From an uncultured SAR116 cluster alpha proteobacterium (GTDB lineage: Bacteria; Pseudomonadota; Alphaproteobacteria; Puniceispirillales; Puniceispirillaceae): 64,000 nucleotides of DNA. The first letter of the stretch is position 1, and each line of letters opens with the position of its first letter. Shown here one piece after another: positions 61,593 to 64,000 of the stretch. The notes beneath the pieces were generated by a model that worked only from the letters and a program-made list of their open reading frames with translations, made no database searches and had not been told where the DNA came from. The stretch is taken from positions 1-64,000 of the forward strand of contig CACJUX010000002.1 in assembly GCA_902596655.1 (NCBI GenBank), given 5' to 3'. The position numbers were made by a program, and so were the translations under genes.

Positions 61593-62738
61593 TCATTATT
61601 TAATTTGGGCGGTAGATTTCTCAAGAGTGCCGGGACTAGAGCATCAAGGTCAATAGTCCTGACAAATTAAGGCGCTGGAATTTGGTGATAGGTGTAACAA
61701 AGGTGAGCCTCTGATCGCGTTGTTCAGATTAGATATTAAATGGCTGCGCTATGCGCGCTGGAAATGCTGTCATTTATGAGCTCAGAGGGTTTAATTTATG
61801 TAATGTGGTCTGCCCTTTTGGATGTTTTTCATACGTGCGCTGGACACACGCCCGAGGGAGGAGATGAATTTTTCGAGGTGTCTGCCGCCTACGTCGCTGA
61901 CAGGATGTTGCCAAAGCATTTGCGCCGGCGCTTGAGTTTGACCACAAATACCACTGCTTGGGTCGTCAGGGAACAAATTTCAATGAGGTATATGGTCCCG
62001 CAAAGCGGTCTCCTACCCCAATTATCACCTGCTGATATTGCCTTCACAACATCAGGATCTATCGGCACGCGTGACGCGATGGAGTTACGTGTGAAAGAGA
62101 AGACCAACATATCGCAGCTTTGTCTCGGGCGCGTAAGTATCCGAAAGGAGTGTTGGCTCCGGAACGTCTGAAATTAAAATTTTCATTGTTAGTTAGTGCG
62201 AGGTCAAGCTAACAATACTCGATCAAATAGAATTGCATAAACGGCCTTACAAATTGATACATACGACTGACAAGTAATTTTGGTTGTTTATTTTTTGTCC
62301 GGTCTGGCAGTACAATGCCGATCGTCATGCTTCAACAGCGTCAGCCCGACAAATTGGCCCTCGATTGCGTGCAAAAAATCCAACGCCATTAGTACGAGTC
62401 ACACGTTCCTAGACTCTACTACGTTCCGGCTTGCCGTCGGAACCAGAGAACAAATCATCTCATTTTGTAAAACTCTCATACAATTGCTGCCGAATTTCAG
62501 CCCACATCTGTTGCAGACTTCACGTTGCGAAGTAAAATTTGCCAGACTGAACTTTGTTAGTCGTCTCTGGCGTGTATGATTAGGGAAAAACATTATGATA
62601 TGCCATCGCGTGGTTTGATATCCCGATGACAAGACAACCAGCTGTGGTTCATCATAGTCAAGAGGCTTCCATTTATCGGTCGACGGGTGTATCAACACGT
62701 CACGGAGTCGGTTAATTCAAGCTAATCCATAGGATTCG
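61593..62738. other. 1.1-kb region without a recognised gene
   Basis: Several open frames of 60-140 codons occur on both strands; the longest is plus 61740-62171. None has a ribosome site, a family match or a protein-like composition that I can support. The region is AT-richer near 62170-62280. It may hold remnants of decayed genes. Confidence 0.4.
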
Positions 62739-62762
62739 TTGCCCATACAGGCGAAGAGAGAG

Positions 62763-63470
62763 ATGAATATCTATAAGAGCGTGACGGAGGAGGTTCTGGT
62801 ACCGATTCATCCTGCGGGATGGCCATTCATTTTTCTGTTTGCTCTGGCTAGCATGCTCATCGGCTACTACTGGCAGCCCTTCATTTTACCGGGAACGCTG
62901 CTTTGCCTGTGGTGTATCTATTTCTTTAGAAATCCTAGACGGACAACACCTGTCACCGACTATTTAGTTGTTGCGCCCGCCGATGGGCGGGTTTTATCGA
63001 CTGGCGTTTTCGCAGTACCCGATGATCTTGAACTTCCCGTTGGCGAGTGGCGACGCATTTCCATTTTTATGAACGTGTTTGACGTGCATGTAAACAGAGC
63101 GCCAGTTTCGGGTGAGGTCGTAGCCACAAGTTATCATAAAGGGCAGTTCCTCAATGCAAGTCTGGACAAGTCGGCTGAAAAGAATGAGCGACAGAATATG
63201 GTTCTGAAATGTGTGGATGGCCAGAGTGTTGGCGTGGTCCAAATTGCTGGGCTTGTTGCGCGTCGAATCCTGCTCGAGGCGGCCGTTGGTGATCAATTGG
63301 CGGTTGGCCAGCAATTCGGAATCATTCGTTTTGGTAGCCGAGTTGATGTGTGGGTGCCGGCGAGTATTCCTGTGCCTGTGCTCGTAGGTCAGAAAACCAT
63401 CGCCGGTGAGACAGTCATCGCAGATATGTCCGGTGTGATTCCTGAACCAACAGAAATGAGTGAACGCTGA
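62763..63470 (+). CDS. psd: phosphatidylserine decarboxylase proenzyme (short type)
   Basis: The 235-residue protein starts at ATG 62763 with GAAGAGAGAG upstream. It has two N-terminal hydrophobic segments, then VVAPADGRV near 65-73, SIFMNVFDVHVNRAP near 100-115, and the autocatalytic cleavage site FGSRVDVWVP. Gly191-Ser192 is the cut that makes the pyruvoyl group. It decarboxylates phosphatidylserine to phosphatidylethanolamine at the inner membrane. It overlaps the pssA start by 1 bp (TGATG), so the two are coupled. Confidence 0.93.
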   Translation: MNIYKSVTEEVLVPIHPAGWPFIFLFALASMLIGYYWQPFILPGTLLCLWCIYFFRNPRRTTPVTDYLVVAPADGRVLSTGVFAVPDDLELPVGEWRRISIFMNVFDVHVNRAPVSGEVVATSYHKGQFLNASLDKSAEKNERQNMVLKCVDGQSVGVVQIAGLVARRILLEAAVGDQLAVGQQFGIIRFGSRVDVWVPASIPVPVLVGQKTIAGETVIADMSGVIPEPTEMSER

Positions 63471-64000
63471 TGGCGGTGAATTATCACAAGAACCGTGGAT
63501 TTCGGTCTGTTTCCCTTTTCTGGCTAATACCAAATATGCTTACCGTTGCTGGACTGGTTTCAGGCCTGACAGCCCTAAAATTCGCATTTGATGGCCGTTG
63601 GGCAGGCGTTATCGTTCTGGTAACACTGGCAGCGGTTTTTGATGCACTTGATGGAAGAACAGCGCGTCGTTTCAAAACCTCTTCGGCTTTTGGTGCTGCG
63701 CTTGATAGCCTGACTGATTTGGTGGTGTTTGGCGTTGTTCCTGCCTTGTGCCTGTATCTTTGGGCTCTACAGGATTCTGGGCGTGTTGCTTGGTGGGCGA
63801 CGCTGTTTTACGCTGTTTCAATTGCGCTCCGTCTTGCCCGATTCGATTCTGAACTGCCCAATCCATCTGAATATGCTAAGGATTATTTCACCGGCATTCC
63901 AGCGCCAGCATCTGGATTTCTGGTGCTGGTGCCTATTTGCGTCGAGCTTGAATTCCAGCTTGGTTTTGTTCGCGAACCAGCTTATGTGTCAGCGTGGCTG
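63470..64000 (+). CDS. pssA: CDP-diacylglycerol-serine O-phosphatidyltransferase, cut by window end
   Basis: The frame from ATG 63470 (overlapping the psd stop by one base) stays open to the edge and gives 177 residues. It has the CDP-alcohol phosphotransferase motif DALDGRTARRF ... FGAALDSLTD (D-G-x2-A-R, then G-x3-D-x3-D) near residues 55-84, plus several hydrophobic segments. It makes phosphatidylserine from CDP-diacylglycerol and serine, the step before Psd. The C-terminal part lies outside the window. Confidence 0.92.
   Translation, partial: MAVNYHKNRGFRSVSLFWLIPNMLTVAGLVSGLTALKFAFDGRWAGVIVLVTLAAVFDALDGRTARRFKTSSAFGAALDSLTDLVVFGVVPALCLYLWALQDSGRVAWWATLFYAVSIALRLARFDSELPNPSEYAKDYFTGIPAPASGFLVLVPICVELEFQLGFVREPAYVSAWL

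Noticed and set aside
61740..62171. A 143-codon plus-strand frame in the gene-free region
   Set aside because: No ribosome site, no start context, no family or transmembrane layout; probably chance in AT-balanced sequence.
1..64000. CRISPR arrays, insertion sequences or rRNA genes
   Set aside because: No regularly spaced direct repeats, transposase signatures or rRNA sequence were seen on either strand.

Overview
The window looks like chromosomal DNA of a free-living marine alphaproteobacterium. Moderate GC, the content of methylated-amine, sulfonate and C1 catabolism genes, a MetY enzyme, a DmdC-like acyl-CoA dehydrogenase and many TRAP/ABC/SSS uptake genes all suggest a SAR116-like lineage. 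This is an inference from gene content; no rRNA or other taxonomic marker is present.

Layout. 0-7 kb: end of an MmgE/PrpD gene, a tartrate/D-malate dehydrogenase, an iron-binding ABC protein behind an iron-box-like palindrome, and a TauD dioxygenase plus SAF-domain oxidoreductase divergent from an HpaB-type monooxygenase. 7-9.3 kb: a gene-poor accessory stretch with an orphan winged-helix-like protein, a tRNA T-arm-like fragment and a decayed gene. 9.35-23.8 kb: one long minus-strand operon of 11 genes. In transcription order they encode a ribose-type periplasmic binding protein, a double ABC ATPase fused to a PEBP domain, a small SCP2-like protein, an alpha/beta hydrolase, two RbsC-type permeases, a microbial-rhodopsin homologue that has lost the retinal-binding lysine, a flotillin-like protein, a small membrane protein, a sodium:solute symporter and an MmgE/PrpD protein. 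A LysR gene (24.4 kb) is divergent from it. This operon is the main discovery candidate.

25.8-29.9 kb: an HpsN-like dehydrogenase flanked by stubs of a TRAP permease and an SDR, then TerC and a GMC oxidoreductase. 30-35.6 kb: an IclR regulator and a complete LivKHMGF importer. 35.7-39.8 kb: an EamA exporter, an Asp/Glu-racemase-type enzyme and three pseudogenes (DksA/TraR, spermidine-synthase-like, DUF983), each broken by clean in-frame stops. 39.9-50.6 kb: an XRE-cupin regulator followed by a co-directional methylated-amine-type operon (two dimethylglycine/sarcosine dehydrogenase paralogues, an MttB-family methyltransferase, a sulfatase-fold enzyme, an acyl-CoA dehydrogenase). 50.7-56.8 kb: fatty-acid type HAD/ECH fusion, hydrolase, MetY, then MBL hydrolase and TrmL. 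57-64 kb: thiamine pyrophosphokinase, a purine-permease pseudogene, BioY, a secreted repeat protein, a CMD-family protein, and psd-pssA for phosphatidylethanolamine synthesis (the last cut by the window end).

Working together: most genes serve uptake and oxidation of small organic solutes (sulfonates, methylated amines, carboxylates). The 11-gene operon joins two transporter types with a sensor-like opsin relative, a membrane scaffold and lipid-binding-type domains. Its substrate cannot be read from sequence alone. At least eight broken genes, mostly carrying nonsense codons without frameshifts, show gene loss in progress.
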